Both the position numbers and the translations under genes were made by a program. A model generated the notes under the pieces. It made no database searches. It saw nothing but the letters and a program-made list of their open reading frames with translations, and had not been told where the DNA came from. A DNA stretch of 64,000 nucleotides from Pseudothioclava arenosa. Lineage in GTDB: Bacteria; Pseudomonadota; Alphaproteobacteria; Rhodobacterales; Rhodobacteraceae. The stretch lies in contig NZ_NTJD01000002.1 of the NCBI RefSeq assembly GCF_002358085.1, positions 186,001-250,000 on the forward strand, given 5' to 3'. This document shows positions 34,856-45,509 of the stretch, piece after piece. Numbering within the stretch: the stretch's first letter is position 1; each line of letters starts with the position of its first letter.

Positions 34856-35856
34856 GCGACGCTGATCGCCCCCATATTCCGGTATTGCTGCGACCGCTCC
34901 TCGGGGCGGTCGCGCCTGTCTCGGGGATCTGGCTTGATGGCACCTTTGGCGCCGGCGGTTACAGCCGTGGATTGCTGGAGGCTGGCGCCGAAAAGGTGAT
35001 CGGGGTTGACCGCGATCCGGCGGTGTTTGCCATGGCCGAGGCCTGGCGCGGCGCCTATGGCGACCGGCTCGAACTGGTCGAGGGCACGTTCTCCGAACTC
35101 GACAGCTATTCCGACGTGTTGCTTGACGGGGTGGTGCTGGATCTGGGCGTGTCGTCGATGCAACTCGATCAGGCCGAGCGCGGCTTTTCCTTCCTGCGCG
35201 AGGGGCCGCTCGACATGCGCATGTCGCAAACCGGCCCGAGTGCCGCCGATATCGTCAATGAGGCCGACGAGGCCGAGATCGCCGACATCCTTTATCATTA
35301 CGGCGAAGAACACGCCTCACGCCGGATCGCGCGGGCGATTGTCGAGGCGCGCAAGCTGAAGCCGTTCGAGACGACGCACGATCTGGTCGCGGTGGTCGAG
35401 CGTTGCCTGCCGCGCCCGAAACCGGGCCAGAGTCATCCGGCCACGCGCTCGTTCCAGGCGCTGCGGATCGCGGTGAACGATGAATTTGGCCAGCTGATCG
35501 AGGGGCTGGAGGCCGCCGAACGCGCGCTGAAGCCGGGTGGGCTGCTGGCGGTGGTGACCTTCCATTCGCTCGAAGACCGCGTGGTGAAACGCTTCATGCA
35601 GGCGCGCTCGGGGCGTGCGGGCGGGGGCTCGCGCTATGCGCCGATCGAGGCGACGACGGCGCCTGCCTTCGATCTGATGACCCGCAAGGCCGTGGGCCCC
35701 GATGACGAGGAACTGGCCGACAACCCGCGCGCGCGCTCGGCCAAGCTGCGCGTCGCGCGCCGCACCGACACACCCGCCGGCCACGCCGATCGCACGCAAC
35801 TTGGGCTGCCGATGCTGGCCCTCGACCCGCAGGACCGCAAACGGAAACGCAGATGA
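34852..35856 (+). CDS. rsmH: 16S rRNA (cytosine-1402-N4)-methyltransferase
   Basis: RsmH (MraW) methylates C1402 in the decoding centre of 16S rRNA. The 334-residue protein has the start [13 protein letters not shown], the SAM motif [15 protein letters not shown], the inserted helical domain and [16 protein letters not shown] near the end. It overlaps mraZ and ftsL by four bases each. Confidence 0.96.
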   Translation: MSDADRPHIPVLLRPLLGAVAPVSGIWLDGTFGAGGYSRGLLEAGAEKVIGVDRDPAVFAMAEAWRGAYGDRLELVEGTFSELDSYSDVLLDGVVLDLGVSSMQLDQAERGFSFLREGPLDMRMSQTGPSAADIVNEADEAEIADILYHYGEEHASRRIARAIVEARKLKPFETTHDLVAVVERCLPRPKPGQSHPATRSFQALRIAVNDEFGQLIEGLEAAERALKPGGLLAVVTFHSLEDRVVKRFMQARSGRAGGGSRYAPIEATTAPAFDLMTRKAVGPDDEELADNPRARSAKLRVARRTDTPAGHADRTQLGLPMLALDPQDRKRKRR

Positions 35857-36206
35857 AGATCTTTGTTTATCTCACGATCGGATTGACGGTGATGGGCCTC
35901 GCGTTCTGGGCCTATCACGTGAACTACGACACGCAGGACCGTCAGGCCGAGCTGCGCGAGCTGCAGCGCGAGATCGCCAGCCTGCGCGAGGGGCTGGGCG
36001 TGCTGCGCGCGGAATGGGCCTATCAGAACCGCCCCGACCGGCTGCGCGAACTGGTCAACCTGAACTTCATGGCGCTGCAACTCCTGCCGATGGCGCCCGA
36101 GCAGTTCGGCTCGGCCACGCAGGTCGCCTATCCGCAGCCCGTGCTGGAGCTGAATGCGCCGATCGACGTGGTCGCGACCGGCGTTGAAGAGGAGGGTGCC
36201 GAATGA
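35853..36206 (+). CDS. ftsL: Cell division protein FtsL
   Basis: The 117-residue bitopic protein has one N-terminal helix (about 5-22), then a leucine-zipper-like coiled coil (about 28-60, [19 protein letters not shown]) in the periplasm. This is the FtsL architecture, and the position between rsmH and ftsI is diagnostic. FtsL pairs with FtsB and activates FtsWI. The C-terminal tail is acidic. ATGA overlaps join it to both neighbours. Confidence 0.9.
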   Translation: MKIFVYLTIGLTVMGLAFWAYHVNYDTQDRQAELRELQREIASLREGLGVLRAEWAYQNRPDRLRELVNLNFMALQLLPMAPEQFGSATQVAYPQPVLELNAPIDVVATGVEEEGAE

Positions 36207-37984
36207 TCCGCACGCCGCTGCGCCCGCTGGCCCGCATCCTCCATGCCCGCGCGACGGGTGCGAACCCCGACGAGATCGAGCGCGAAAACATCCGCCTGCG
36301 TGGCGAGGCCACCCGTGACAGTGCGCGGGTGCAGGCCGCGACGCGGCTGGTGGTGATGGCGCTGGCCTTCGGGCTCGCGTTTTCCACGGTCGGTGTGCGC
36401 ATGGCGATGCTGGCCGCGGCAGAACCCGCCGAGCCGAGCCTGAATGGCGCCGAGACGCAGATCCTCGCGCAGCGCGCCGATATCGTCGATCGCAAGGGTC
36501 GGGTGCTGGCCACCAACCTCGTGACCCACGCGCTTTACGCGCAGCCGCCGATCATGGTCGATCCGGTCACCACCGCCGAGAAACTCGTGCAGATCTTCCC
36601 TGATCTCGACCGCGAGCGGCTGATCCGTGACTTCTCGGGCGGGCGCAAGTTCGTCTGGCTCAAGAAAAAGATCAGCCCCGAGCAGATGCAGGCAGTGCAT
36701 GACATCGGCGATCCGGGGCTGTTGTTCGGCCCGCGCGAGATGCGCCTTTATCCCAATGGCGCGCTGGCTGCGCATGTTCTGGGCGGCGCGCGGTTTGGGC
36801 AAGAAGGTGTCAGCTCGGCCGAGATCGTCGGCGTCGCGGGCATCGAGAAACAGCGCGACCAATGGCTTGCCGATCCCGCCAATCAGGGCGCGCCGCTACA
36901 GCTTTCGCTGGATCTGACGCTGCAATCGGCTGTCGAAGAGGTTCTGGCGGGCGGCATGAAGCTGATGAATGCCAAGGGCGCATCGGCGATCTTGCTTGAG
37001 GTCGAGACCGGCGAGGTTCTGGCCATGGCCAGCCTGCCCGATTTCGACCCCAACGACCGCCCCGCGCCGCTGACCAAGGGCGACCAGTCCGACAGCCCGC
37101 TGTTCAACCGCGCGGTTCAGGGCGTCTATGAACTGGGCTCGACCTTCAAGATTTTTGCCGCGATTCAGGCGATGGAACTGGGTCTTGCCAATCCCGAGAC
37201 GATGATCGACTCGGCGTCCCCGATGCGCTACGGCAAGCACCGCATTCGCGATTTTCATAATTACGGCAAGCAGTTGTCTTTGACAGACGTGATCGTGAAA
37301 TCCTCGAACGTGGGGACTGCGCGGATCGTTCAGATGATCGGCCCCGAGCGGCAGAAAGACTTCCTTGAAACGCTTGGCTTCCTTGAGCCGACCGGGCTGG
37401 AACTGGTCGAGGCGGGGGCGGGCAAGCCGATCTTGCCGCAGAAATGGTCCGAGATCTCGGCGATGACCATCGGCTACGGCCACGGGCTTTCGGCCTCGCC
37501 CATGCATCTGGCCGCGGCTTATGCCACGATCGCGAATGGCGGCAAGCGGGTGATCCCGACGCTGATCCATGGCGGCCCGAAACAGGGCGGCCAGCAGGTC
37601 ATGAGCCCCGCCGCCGCGCGCCGGGCACTGGCGATGATGCGCGCCGTGGTGACGCGCGGCACGGCAAGCTTTGGCGAAGTGCCGGGCTATCAGGTCGCGG
37701 GCAAGACCGGCACCGCCGACAAGGCCAAGCCGACCGGCGGCTATTACGACGACAAGGTGATCGCTACCTTCGCCGCCGCCTTCCCGGTGACCGATCCGAA
37801 ATATGTGCTGGTGCTGTCGCTGGACGAGCCGGTCGAGACCTCGGGCGGCGAGCCGCGCCGCACCGCCGGCTGGACCGCCGTGCCGGTCGCCGCCGAGGTG
37901 ATCCGCCGCGTTGCGCCGCTTCTGGGCCTGCGCCCTGAACCCGGTCCGACCGAGCTGGAAGGGATCACGCTGGTTCGCAACTGA
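36203..37984 (+). CDS. ftsI: Peptidoglycan transpeptidase FtsI (PBP3)
   Basis: The 593-residue septal class B penicillin-binding protein has a cytoplasmic tail, one membrane helix (about 47-72), a pedestal domain and the transpeptidase domain. The active-site motifs are STFK with Ser313, SSN in VKSSNVGT and KTG in VAGKTGTADK. It crosslinks septal peptidoglycan with FtsW. It overlaps ftsL by four bases. Confidence 0.96.
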   Translation: MIRTPLRPLARILHARATGANPDEIERENIRLRGEATRDSARVQAATRLVVMALAFGLAFSTVGVRMAMLAAAEPAEPSLNGAETQILAQRADIVDRKGRVLATNLVTHALYAQPPIMVDPVTTAEKLVQIFPDLDRERLIRDFSGGRKFVWLKKKISPEQMQAVHDIGDPGLLFGPREMRLYPNGALAAHVLGGARFGQEGVSSAEIVGVAGIEKQRDQWLADPANQGAPLQLSLDLTLQSAVEEVLAGGMKLMNAKGASAILLEVETGEVLAMASLPDFDPNDRPAPLTKGDQSDSPLFNRAVQGVYELGSTFKIFAAIQAMELGLANPETMIDSASPMRYGKHRIRDFHNYGKQLSLTDVIVKSSNVGTARIVQMIGPERQKDFLETLGFLEPTGLELVEAGAGKPILPQKWSEISAMTIGYGHGLSASPMHLAAAYATIANGGKRVIPTLIHGGPKQGGQQVMSPAAARRALAMMRAVVTRGTASFGEVPGYQVAGKTGTADKAKPTGGYYDDKVIATFAAAFPVTDPKYVLVLSLDEPVETSGGEPRRTAGWTAVPVAAEVIRRVAPLLGLRPEPGPTELEGITLVRN

Positions 37985-38024
37985 GCCGGTCCGGCAGGGC
38001 GTTGCCGGGCCACCAGCATTCGCG

Positions 38025-38052
38025 TTGACGCCAACGGGCGGCCCAAGATAAA
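38025..38052 (+). promoter_or_regulatory. Candidate internal promoter before murE
   Basis: TTGACG (38025-38030), 16 bases, GATAAA (38047-38052), 28 bases before the murE ATG, in the first real gap of the dcw cluster. Confidence 0.45.
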
Positions 38053-38080
38053 CGGGCGCAGGTTCAATGGGGGCAGAAAA

Positions 38081-39577
38081 ATGGCTGCGGCGGAGAAAGC
38101 CTTGAGCGAGCTGGGCCTGCGGGCGCAGCACGGCGCGGAGGCCCGCGTGACCGGGCTTTCGGTCGACAGTCGACTGACCAAGCCCGGCCATCTGTTCGCG
38201 GCGCTGCCCGGCACCCGCGCCCATGGCGCTGAATTCATCCAATATGCACTGCGCATGGGCGCCGCGGCGATCCTGACCGACCGCGAGGGCGCCGAGATCG
38301 CGCGGGACGCGCTGGCGGGCTCGCACGCCGCGCTGGTGATCGCCGAAGACCCGCGTCAGGCGCTGGCCTATGCGGCCGCGCTCTGGTTCGGCCGCCAGCC
38401 CGAGCATGTCGTGGCCGTGACCGGCACCAATGGCAAGACCAGCGTTGCCACCTTCACCCGCCAGATCTGGCAGCAGCTGGGGTTCGAGGCCGCGAATATT
38501 GGCACGACCGGGGTCGAGGGGGCCTTTACCGCGCCCTCGTCGCATACCACGCCCGAGCCGATCACCCTGCACCGGCTGTTGGCTGACATGGCCGCGGCGG
38601 GTGTCACCCATGCCGCGATGGAGGCGAGCTCGCATGGGCTCGCGCAGCGTCGGCTCGACGGGGTGCGGCTGCAGGCGGCGGCGTTCACCAATTTCACGCA
38701 GGACCACCTCGATTATCACGCGAGCTTTGACGAGTATTTCTCCGCCAAGGCCGGTCTGTTTGCCCGCGTGCTGCCCGAGGAGGGCACGGCGGTGATCAAT
38801 CTCGACGATGCGAAGGGCCCCGAGATGGCCGCGATTGCGCGGGCGCGCGGCCAGCGCGTGATCGGGCTGGGGCAGGGCGCGGCGGCCGACATGCGGCTTC
38901 TCAACCAGCGGTTCGACGCGACCGGGCAGGATCTGCGCTTTGAATGGGGCGGGCAGGTGCATCTGACGCGGCTGCAGCTGATCGGCGGGTTCCAGGCGAT
39001 GAACGTGCTGACGGCGGCGGCGCTGGCGATTGCCTGTGGCGCCGAGGCGGGCGAGGTCTTTGCCTCCTTGCCGCGTCTGGAAACGGTGCGCGGGCGGATG
39101 CAGCTGGCGGCCACGCGCGAGAACGGCGCGGCGGTGTTCGTCGATTACGCCCATACGCCCGACGCGGTCGAGACTGCGCTGCGCGCGATGCGCCCGCATG
39201 TGATGGGGCGGCTGGTGGCGATTGTCGGCGCAGGCGGCGACCGAGACACGACGAAACGCCCGCTGATGGGGCGCGCCGCCGCCGAACATGCCGATGTGGT
39301 CATCGTGACCGACGACAATCCGCGCACCGAAGACCCCGCCACGATCCGCGCCGCGGTGCTGGAAGGCGCGCGCGCCGTCGATCCGACCAAGGTCACCGAA
39401 GTGGGCGACCGCGCCGAGGCGATCCTGCGCGGCGTCGATGCGCTGGGGCCGGGCGACGCGCTGCTGGTGGCGGGCAAGGGCCATGAAAGCGGCCAGATCA
39501 TCGGCACCGATGTTTACCCCTTCGACGATGCCGAGCAGGCCTCGGTCGCGGTGGCTGCTCTGGACGGGAAGATCTGA
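38081..39577 (+). CDS. murE: UDP-MurNAc-tripeptide synthetase MurE
   Basis: MurE adds meso-diaminopimelate to UDP-MurNAc-L-Ala-D-Glu. The 498-residue Mur ligase shows VDSRLTKPGHLFAALPG in domain 1, the ATP loop TGTNGKTS, and DDNPRTEDP, the DNPR motif that selects meso-DAP. ATG at 38081 follows GGGGGCAG. One-base overlap (TGATG) with murF. Confidence 0.96.
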   Translation: MAAAEKALSELGLRAQHGAEARVTGLSVDSRLTKPGHLFAALPGTRAHGAEFIQYALRMGAAAILTDREGAEIARDALAGSHAALVIAEDPRQALAYAAALWFGRQPEHVVAVTGTNGKTSVATFTRQIWQQLGFEAANIGTTGVEGAFTAPSSHTTPEPITLHRLLADMAAAGVTHAAMEASSHGLAQRRLDGVRLQAAAFTNFTQDHLDYHASFDEYFSAKAGLFARVLPEEGTAVINLDDAKGPEMAAIARARGQRVIGLGQGAAADMRLLNQRFDATGQDLRFEWGGQVHLTRLQLIGGFQAMNVLTAAALAIACGAEAGEVFASLPRLETVRGRMQLAATRENGAAVFVDYAHTPDAVETALRAMRPHVMGRLVAIVGAGGDRDTTKRPLMGRAAAEHADVVIVTDDNPRTEDPATIRAAVLEGARAVDPTKVTEVGDRAEAILRGVDALGPGDALLVAGKGHESGQIIGTDVYPFDDAEQASVAVAALDGKI

Positions 39578-41025
39578 TGGCTGTGCTCTGGACCTCTGAC
39601 GATGCCGCCGCTGCCACCGAGGGCCGCGCGACGCGCGCCTTCGCGGTGACGGGGCTGTCGATCGACACCCGCTCGATCCGGCCGGGTGACCTGTTCGTTG
39701 CGCTGAAGGCCGCGCGCGACGGTCATGATTTCGTGCGCGACGCGCTCGACAAGGGGGCGGCTGCCGCGCTGGTCAGCCGCATTCCCGAGGGCTGCTCCGA
39801 GGCCGATCCGCTCCTCCTGGTCGCGGATGTTCTGGCCGCGCTGGAGGATCTGGGCCGGGCGGGGCGTGCGCGCACCCGCGCCCGCGTGATCGCGGTGACC
39901 GGTTCGGTCGGCAAGACCTCGACCAAGGAAATGCTGCGCGCGGTGCTCTCGGCGCAGGGTCAGGTGCATGCCGCCGAGGCGAGCTTCAACAACCACTGGG
40001 GCGTGCCGATTACGCTGGCGCGGATGCCGCGCGATTGCGATTTCGCGGTGATCGAAATCGGCATGAACCACCCCGGCGAGATCGCGCCGCTCGCGCGCAT
40101 GGCGCGCCCGCATGCCGCGATGATTACCACCGTCGCCCCCGCGCATCTTGAGGCCTTCGAGAATATCGAGGGCATCGCGCGCGAAAAAGGCACGATTTTC
40201 GAAGGCCTTGAGCCGGGCGGGACGGCAGTTGTGCCGACCGGCCTGCCGGTCACGCCGATCCTGATGGATTTCGCGGCGCTGGCCGGCAAGATCGTCACCT
40301 TCGGCCCCGATGAGGGCTCGGATTACCGGCTGGACCGCGCGCGCGTGGTGGGCGATGCGACGGTCGTGCAGGCCCATCACGGCGCGCAGCCGCTGCTGTT
40401 CAAGGTGATGACGCCGGGTGCACATTTCGCGCAGAACGCGCTGGGGGTGCTGGCACTGGCCGAGGCCGTGGGCTGCGATCCGGCGGTGGTCGCGCTTGAT
40501 ATGGGGCTTTGGCAACCGCCCGCCGGGCGCGGTGCGCGCGAGCGGGTCTATATGGACATGGTCGACGAGCGGCAGAGCTTCGACATTTTTGATGATGCGT
40601 TCAACGCCAATCCCGCCTCGATGGAAGCCGCGCTTGAGGTGCTGGCCGCGAGCCAGCCGCGCGATGGCATCGGTCGGGTCAAGCGCGGGCGCCGCATCGC
40701 CATTCTGGGCGACATGCTGGAGCTAGGCCCCGATGAGACCGCGCTTCATGCCGCGATCGCACGCCTGCCGGCGATGACATCGGTGGACCTCGTGCATCTG
40801 GCCGGGCCGCGGATGCGCGCGCTCTACGAGGCGCTGCCGCAGGCCAAGCGTGGCGAATGGCATGACAGCGCCAAGGGGCTGGTGGAGCGCGCCTCGCATC
40901 TGGCAGATGCGGGGGATGTGGTCTTGATCAAGGGCTCGAAGGGCTCGAAGGTGAGCCTCGTGGTCGAGGCGCTGAAGAAACTGGGACAGGCGGGCGCCGC
41001 CGAGGCGCACAAGGGGAAAGAGTAA
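39577..41025 (+). CDS. murF: UDP-MurNAc-tripeptide D-Ala-D-Ala ligase MurF
   Basis: MurF adds the D-Ala-D-Ala dipeptide to complete UDP-MurNAc-pentapeptide. The 482-residue Mur ligase has the ATP loop [13 protein letters not shown], the NNHWGVP segment typical of MurF and a C-terminal GDMLELG motif. Coupled to murE and mraY by one-base overlaps. Confidence 0.96.
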   Translation: MAVLWTSDDAAAATEGRATRAFAVTGLSIDTRSIRPGDLFVALKAARDGHDFVRDALDKGAAAALVSRIPEGCSEADPLLLVADVLAALEDLGRAGRARTRARVIAVTGSVGKTSTKEMLRAVLSAQGQVHAAEASFNNHWGVPITLARMPRDCDFAVIEIGMNHPGEIAPLARMARPHAAMITTVAPAHLEAFENIEGIAREKGTIFEGLEPGGTAVVPTGLPVTPILMDFAALAGKIVTFGPDEGSDYRLDRARVVGDATVVQAHHGAQPLLFKVMTPGAHFAQNALGVLALAEAVGCDPAVVALDMGLWQPPAGRGARERVYMDMVDERQSFDIFDDAFNANPASMEAALEVLAASQPRDGIGRVKRGRRIAILGDMLELGPDETALHAAIARLPAMTSVDLVHLAGPRMRALYEALPQAKRGEWHDSAKGLVERASHLADAGDVVLIKGSKGSKVSLVVEALKKLGQAGAAEAHKGKE

Positions 41026-42107
41026 TGTTGTATTGGCTGACCGAGCTCTCGGACGGGGGCGATTTCTTCAACCTGTTTCGCTACATCACCTTCCGGGCGG
41101 GGGCGGCGTTCTTCACCGCGCTGATCTTCGGCTTTCTCTTTGGTCGCCCGCTGATCAACGTGTTGCGCCGCAAACAGGGCAAGGGCCAGCCGATCCGCTC
41201 CGACGGCCCCGAGGCGCATCTGGCCAAGGCCGGCACACCGACGATGGGGGGCTTGCTGATCCTTTCGGCGATGCTGTTCTCGACCCTGCTCTGGGCGCGG
41301 CTTGATAACGGCTATGTCTGGATCGTGCTCTTCGTGACCTATGGCTATGCGGCGATCGGCTTCTGGGACGATTACGCCAAAGTGTCCAAGCAGAACGTCA
41401 AGGGCGTGAGCGGACGGGTGCGCATGTCGCTGGGGCTGATCCTCGCGGCGGTGGCGGCGGTGGCGGCCTCGTGGCTGCATCCCGACAGCCTCTCGAACCA
41501 GCTCGCGTTGCCGGTGTTCAAGGATACGCTGATCAACCTCTCGTTCCTCTTCGTGCCCTTCGCGATGGTGGTGATCGTGGGCTCGGCCAATGCGGTCAAC
41601 CTGACCGACGGGCTCGACGGGCTGGCGATCATGCCGGTGATGATCGCGGCAGGCACGCTGGGCGCGATCGCCTATATCGTGGGCCGTGTCGACTTTACCG
41701 ATTATCTGGGCGTGCATTACGTGCCCGGCACGGGCGAGCTGTTCATCCTGACTGCCGCGCTGATCGGGGGCGGGCTTGGCTTTCTGTGGTATAACGCCCC
41801 GCCCGCGGCGGTGTTCATGGGCGATACCGGCAGCCTCGCGCTGGGCGGCGCGCTGGGCGCGATTGCGGTCTGCACCAAGCATGAAATCGTGCTGGCGATC
41901 GTCGGCGGGCTCTTCGTCGTCGAGGCGCTCTCGGTGATCATTCAGGTCGCCTATTTCAAGCTCACCGGCAAGCGGGTGTTCCTGATGGCGCCGATCCATC
42001 ACCATTTCGAAAAGAAGGGCTGGTCCGAGCCGCAGATCGTGATCCGGTTCTGGATCATCTCGCTGATCCTCGCGCTGATCGGGCTTGCTACGCTGAAGAT
42101 CCGCTAG
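41025..42107 (+). CDS. mraY: Phospho-MurNAc-pentapeptide transferase MraY
   Basis: MraY transfers phospho-MurNAc-pentapeptide to undecaprenyl phosphate, giving lipid I. The 360-residue protein has about ten helices and the loops [42 protein letters not shown] and [15 protein letters not shown]. Its start overlaps the murF stop by one base. Confidence 0.97.
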   Translation: MLYWLTELSDGGDFFNLFRYITFRAGAAFFTALIFGFLFGRPLINVLRRKQGKGQPIRSDGPEAHLAKAGTPTMGGLLILSAMLFSTLLWARLDNGYVWIVLFVTYGYAAIGFWDDYAKVSKQNVKGVSGRVRMSLGLILAAVAAVAASWLHPDSLSNQLALPVFKDTLINLSFLFVPFAMVVIVGSANAVNLTDGLDGLAIMPVMIAAGTLGAIAYIVGRVDFTDYLGVHYVPGTGELFILTAALIGGGLGFLWYNAPPAAVFMGDTGSLALGGALGAIAVCTKHEIVLAIVGGLFVVEALSVIIQVAYFKLTGKRVFLMAPIHHHFEKKGWSEPQIVIRFWIISLILALIGLATLKIR

Positions 42108-42116
42108 GGTGGCCTG

Positions 42117-42673
42117 ATGTCCCTCGAGGCGATTGTCGAAAGCGCGGGCCTTCCGGGGGTCGTGCTCGGCACGCTGATCGAGGGCGAGGCGATGGCGTTT
42201 CTGGCCGGGGTGCTGGCGCATCGCCATTTCTTTCCGTTCGAGCTTGCGGTGTTGGCCGCCACCCTCGGCGCGATCATCGCCGACAACCTTGTTTTTGTGC
42301 TCGGGCGCTTCGGTGGACAGAGCAGACTGGCTCAGAAGGCGCTCGCGCATGGGCCGGTGCAGAGGTTAGCGCGTGCGCTTGAGCGACATGGCGTGCTGGC
42401 GATCCTCGGGTTTCGCTTTGTCTACGGGCTCAAGACGACGGGGGCGGTGCTGATCGGCACGACCTCGCGATCCGATGGCCGAGGTTTGCCGTGCTGGATG
42501 CGCCGGCCTGTCTGGTGTGGGCGCATCTGTTCGTGGCGCTTGGATTTGCCGCGAGCGGCGCAATTCACCGGCTCTGGGGTGAGCTGGAGCTGCATAAGCA
42601 TCTGGGCATTGCGTTGGGGATCGTCCTGCTGGTCGGGCTGGGCGCGCATCTGCTCTGGCGTCGGCGGCGGTAG
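42117..42673 (+). pseudogene. DedA/SNARE-associated membrane protein, frameshifted
   Basis: The first part (42117 to about 42467) reads as a DedA-like membrane protein: SLEAIVESAGLPGVVLGTLI, GAIIADNLVFVLGRFGG, FVYGLKTTGAVLIGTTS. The second part continues in another frame (FAVLDAPACLVWAHLFVALG to LLWRRRR, stop at 42673). One missing G near 42467 (TCGCGATC where TCGGCGATC would restore the frame) explains the break. DedA proteins are lipid or undecaprenyl-phosphate flippases in some cases. It lies between mraY and murD, and the un-shifted frame runs on to 42764. A sequencing error is possible. Confidence 0.75.
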
Positions 42674-42703
42674 CGCTTCTTTCGCTTTTCCTTTCCGCGC
42701 GCT

Positions 42704-42755
42704 TCAAATATCCCAAAGGGCAGGGGCCGGGCGCGCGCCCCGCGCAGCAAGGGGG
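42704..42755. repeat. Degenerate intergenic repeat module
   Basis: AAATATCCCAAAGGGCAGGGGCCGGGCG with GGCGCGCGCCCC resembles the repeat family loosely, just before murD. Confidence 0.35.
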
Positions 42756-42760
42756 CAGGC

Positions 42761-44158
42761 ATGATTCCGGTTCAGGGCTATGAAGGGCAGAAGGTCGCCG
42801 TTCTGGGGCTGGGGCGTTCGGGGCTGGCGACGGCGGCGGCGCTGCGGGCGGGCGGTGCAGAGCCCTTGTGCTGGGATGACAGCCCCGAGGGTCGCGCGCG
42901 CGCCGAAGAGGCGGGCTTTGCCTGCCATGACCTGACCAAGCCCGGCGCATTCGAGGGCGTGGCCGCGCTGATTACCTCGCCGGGCATTCCGCATCTTTAC
43001 CCCACGCCCAACAAGGCCATCGCAGCCGCGATGGCGGCGGGTGTACCGGTCGATAATGACATCGGGCTGTTTTTCCGGTCATGGGCGAGCCCCGAGTGGG
43101 ACGATTTCGACACCATGCCGCGGGTGGTCGCGGTGACCGGCTCGAACGGGAAATCCACGACCACGGCGCTGATCCACCACATCCTGCAATCGGTCGGGCG
43201 GCCGACGCAGATGGCGGGCAATATCGGGCGCGGCGTGCTCGATATCGACCCGGCCTGCGATGGCGAGGTGGTGGTGCTGGAGCTTTCCTCCTACCAGACC
43301 GAACTCGCGCGCGCGCTGACCCCCGATATCGCGGTCTTCACCAATCTTTCGCCCGACCATCTCGACCGCCACGGCGGCCTGGGCGGCTATTTCGCGGCCA
43401 AGCGGCGGCTGTTTTCCGAGGGCGGCCCGGATCGCGCGGTGATCGGCGTCGACGAGCCCGAGGGTGCCTTCCTCGCCAACCAGATCGCCACCGCCCCCGA
43501 GGACGACCGGCTGATCCGCGTCTCGGTCAGTCGCAAGCTGGGCGACTGGGGCTGGTCGGTCTTTGCCCGCAAGGGGTTCCTCTCTGAATGGCGCAAGGGG
43601 CGTCAGGTCGCCTCGATCGACCTGCGCGACGTCACCGGCCTGCCCGGCGCGCATAATCATCAGAACGCCTGCGCGGCCTATGCGGCCACGCGCGCGCTGG
43701 GGCTCGCGCCGCGTCAGATCGAGGCGGCGTTCCAGTCCTTCGCGGGGCTGCCGCACCGCTCGCAGACGATCGCGGAGAAGGGCGGCGTGCGCTATGTGAA
43801 CGACTCGAAGGCGACCAATGTCGACAGCGCGGCCAAGGCGCTCGACGCGTTTCGCAACATCCGCTGGATCGCGGGCGGTCTAGGCAAGGAAGGCGGTGTC
43901 GGTGCGCTGAAAGAGCACCTCGCCCATGTCCGCAAGGCCTATTTCATTGGCCATTCGGCGCGGGATTTCGCGCTGGAACTGGGCGTTGAGCATGAGATCT
44001 GCGAGACGATGGAGCGCGCGGTGGAACTGGCCGCGGCCGAGGCCGAGGCGGGCGATACCGTGCTGCTGGCGCCGGCGGCGGCGAGCTTTGACCAATATCC
44101 GAATTTCGAGAAGCGCGGCGCGCATTTCATCGAGTTGGTCGAGGCCCTCGCGGGCTGA
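42761..44158 (+). CDS. murD: UDP-MurNAc-L-alanine-D-glutamate ligase MurD
   Basis: The 465-residue Mur ligase has the Rossmann start [17 protein letters not shown], the ATP loop [37 protein letters not shown] and VNDSKATN, a MurD signature. It adds D-Glu to UDP-MurNAc-L-Ala. ATG at 42761. Confidence 0.96.
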   Translation: MIPVQGYEGQKVAVLGLGRSGLATAAALRAGGAEPLCWDDSPEGRARAEEAGFACHDLTKPGAFEGVAALITSPGIPHLYPTPNKAIAAAMAAGVPVDNDIGLFFRSWASPEWDDFDTMPRVVAVTGSNGKSTTTALIHHILQSVGRPTQMAGNIGRGVLDIDPACDGEVVVLELSSYQTELARALTPDIAVFTNLSPDHLDRHGGLGGYFAAKRRLFSEGGPDRAVIGVDEPEGAFLANQIATAPEDDRLIRVSVSRKLGDWGWSVFARKGFLSEWRKGRQVASIDLRDVTGLPGAHNHQNACAAYAATRALGLAPRQIEAAFQSFAGLPHRSQTIAEKGGVRYVNDSKATNVDSAAKALDAFRNIRWIAGGLGKEGGVGALKEHLAHVRKAYFIGHSARDFALELGVEHEICETMERAVELAAAEAEAGDTVLLAPAAASFDQYPNFEKRGAHFIELVEALAG

Positions 44159-44220
44159 GGGGGCGCTGCCCCCTCGGGCTTGCGCCCTCACCCCCGGAGT
44201 ATTTCGGGCTCGATGAAGGA
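44158..44220. repeat. Composite intergenic inverted repeat, copy 5 (half element)
   Basis: GGGGGCGCTGCCCCC, GGGCTTGCGCCC, CCCCCGGAGTATTTCGGGCTCGATGAAGG: the same order of modules as other copies, here between two genes of the dcw cluster. Confidence 0.7.
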
Positions 44221-44234
44221 AATGGCGCAAGAGC

Positions 44235-44263
44235 TTGTGGTTCGTCGCGTCACGCCCTCTAGG
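44235..44263 (+). promoter_or_regulatory. Possible ftsW promoter
   Basis: TTGTGG, 17 bases, TCTAGG; 78 bases before ftsW, downstream of the repeat. Confidence 0.35.
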
Positions 44264-44341
44264 CAGCCCAAGGATTTTCCGCTACCCTGCGATCAGACCC
44301 GGAAAACGGGCGATTTGAGGCAGTAACGGCGGTATCAGCCA

Positions 44342-45508
44342 ATGACAGAAATGGCTTACGGCACCGTGCCCGTTCGGGCAGGTGAACCTGTTCTTCCGAA
44401 GTGGTGGCGCACGATTGATCGCTGGGCGCTGGCGGCGGTGCTTGCGCTGTTTGGCATCGGGCTGTTGCTGGGGCTGGCGGCCTCGGTGCCGCTGGCCGAA
44501 AAGAACGGCCTTGAATCCTTTTATTACGTGAAGCGGCAGATGCTTTTCGGGGGTGTTGCGCTGATCGCGATGCTCGGGATCTCGATGCTGTCGCCGCGCG
44601 ATGTGCGCAGGCTCGGGGTGATCGGATTCGCGGGCGCGTTCCTTGCGATCCTCGCGCTGCCCTTCATCGGCACGGATTTCGGCAAGGGCGCGGTGCGCTG
44701 GCTGTCTTTCGGCTTTGCCTCGGTGCAGCCCTCGGAGTTCCTCAAGCCGGGTTTCGTGATCGTCGCGGCCTGGTTCATGGCGGCGGCGCATGAGGTGGCT
44801 GGCCCGCCGGGTCGGCTGTATTCGTTTTTCCTGACTGTGATCATCGTGCTCTTGCTCGCGCTGCAACCCGATTTCGGGCAGGCGGCGCTGGTGCTGTTCA
44901 GCTGGGGCGTGATGTATTTCGTCGGCGGCGCGCCGATTATTCTGCTGATGGTGATCGGCGGGCTGACCGCGATGGGCGGCGTCTTTGCCTATAACACCTC
45001 GGAGCATTTCGCCCGCCGGATCAATGGCTTCCTCTCGCCCGAAATCGACCCGCGCACGCAGATCGGCTATGCGACGAACGCGATCCAGGAGGGGGGCTTT
45101 TTCGGTGTGGGCGTGGGCGAAGGCAGCGTGAAATGGTCGCTGCCTGACGCGCATACCGATTTCATCATCGCGGTCGCGGCCGAGGAATACGGGCTGATCC
45201 TCGTGTTGCTTATCATCCTGCTCTATGCGGCGGTGGTGGTGCTGTCGCTGCTGCGCCTGACGCAAGAGCGCGACCCGTTCACGCGGCTGGCGGGCACGGG
45301 GCTGGCCTGTGCCTTTGGGGTTCAGGCCTTCATCAATATGGGCGTGGCGGTGCGCATCCTGCCGGCCAAAGGCATGACGCTGCCTTTCGTCAGTTATGGC
45401 GGTTCGTCGGTGATCGCCTCGGGGATCGCGCTGGGGATGCTCCTGGCGCTGACGCGGACTCGCCCGCAGGGGCAGATCTCGGATCTTCTGGCACGGCGAG
45501 GGCGTTGA
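44342..45508 (+). CDS. ftsW: Peptidoglycan glycosyltransferase FtsW
   Basis: The 388-residue SEDS protein polymerises septal glycan with FtsI. It has about ten helices; [23 protein letters not shown] and the [16 protein letters not shown] motif with the essential Asp, and [22 protein letters not shown] are characteristic. ATG at 44342 was used; ATG three codons later is possible. It is followed by murG after one base. Confidence 0.96.
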   Translation: MTEMAYGTVPVRAGEPVLPKWWRTIDRWALAAVLALFGIGLLLGLAASVPLAEKNGLESFYYVKRQMLFGGVALIAMLGISMLSPRDVRRLGVIGFAGAFLAILALPFIGTDFGKGAVRWLSFGFASVQPSEFLKPGFVIVAAWFMAAAHEVAGPPGRLYSFFLTVIIVLLLALQPDFGQAALVLFSWGVMYFVGGAPIILLMVIGGLTAMGGVFAYNTSEHFARRINGFLSPEIDPRTQIGYATNAIQEGGFFGVGVGEGSVKWSLPDAHTDFIIAVAAEEYGLILVLLIILLYAAVVVLSLLRLTQERDPFTRLAGTGLACAFGVQAFINMGVAVRILPAKGMTLPFVSYGGSSVIASGIALGMLLALTRTRPQGQISDLLARRGR

Positions 45509-45509
45509 G

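Noticed and set aside
36896-39484. 862-codon antisense frame over ftsI and murE
   Set aside because: Same reason: shadow of well-identified genes.
42491-42673. Independent 60-codon membrane gene starting with GTG
   Set aside because: It is the missing C-terminal end of the frameshifted dedA gene.
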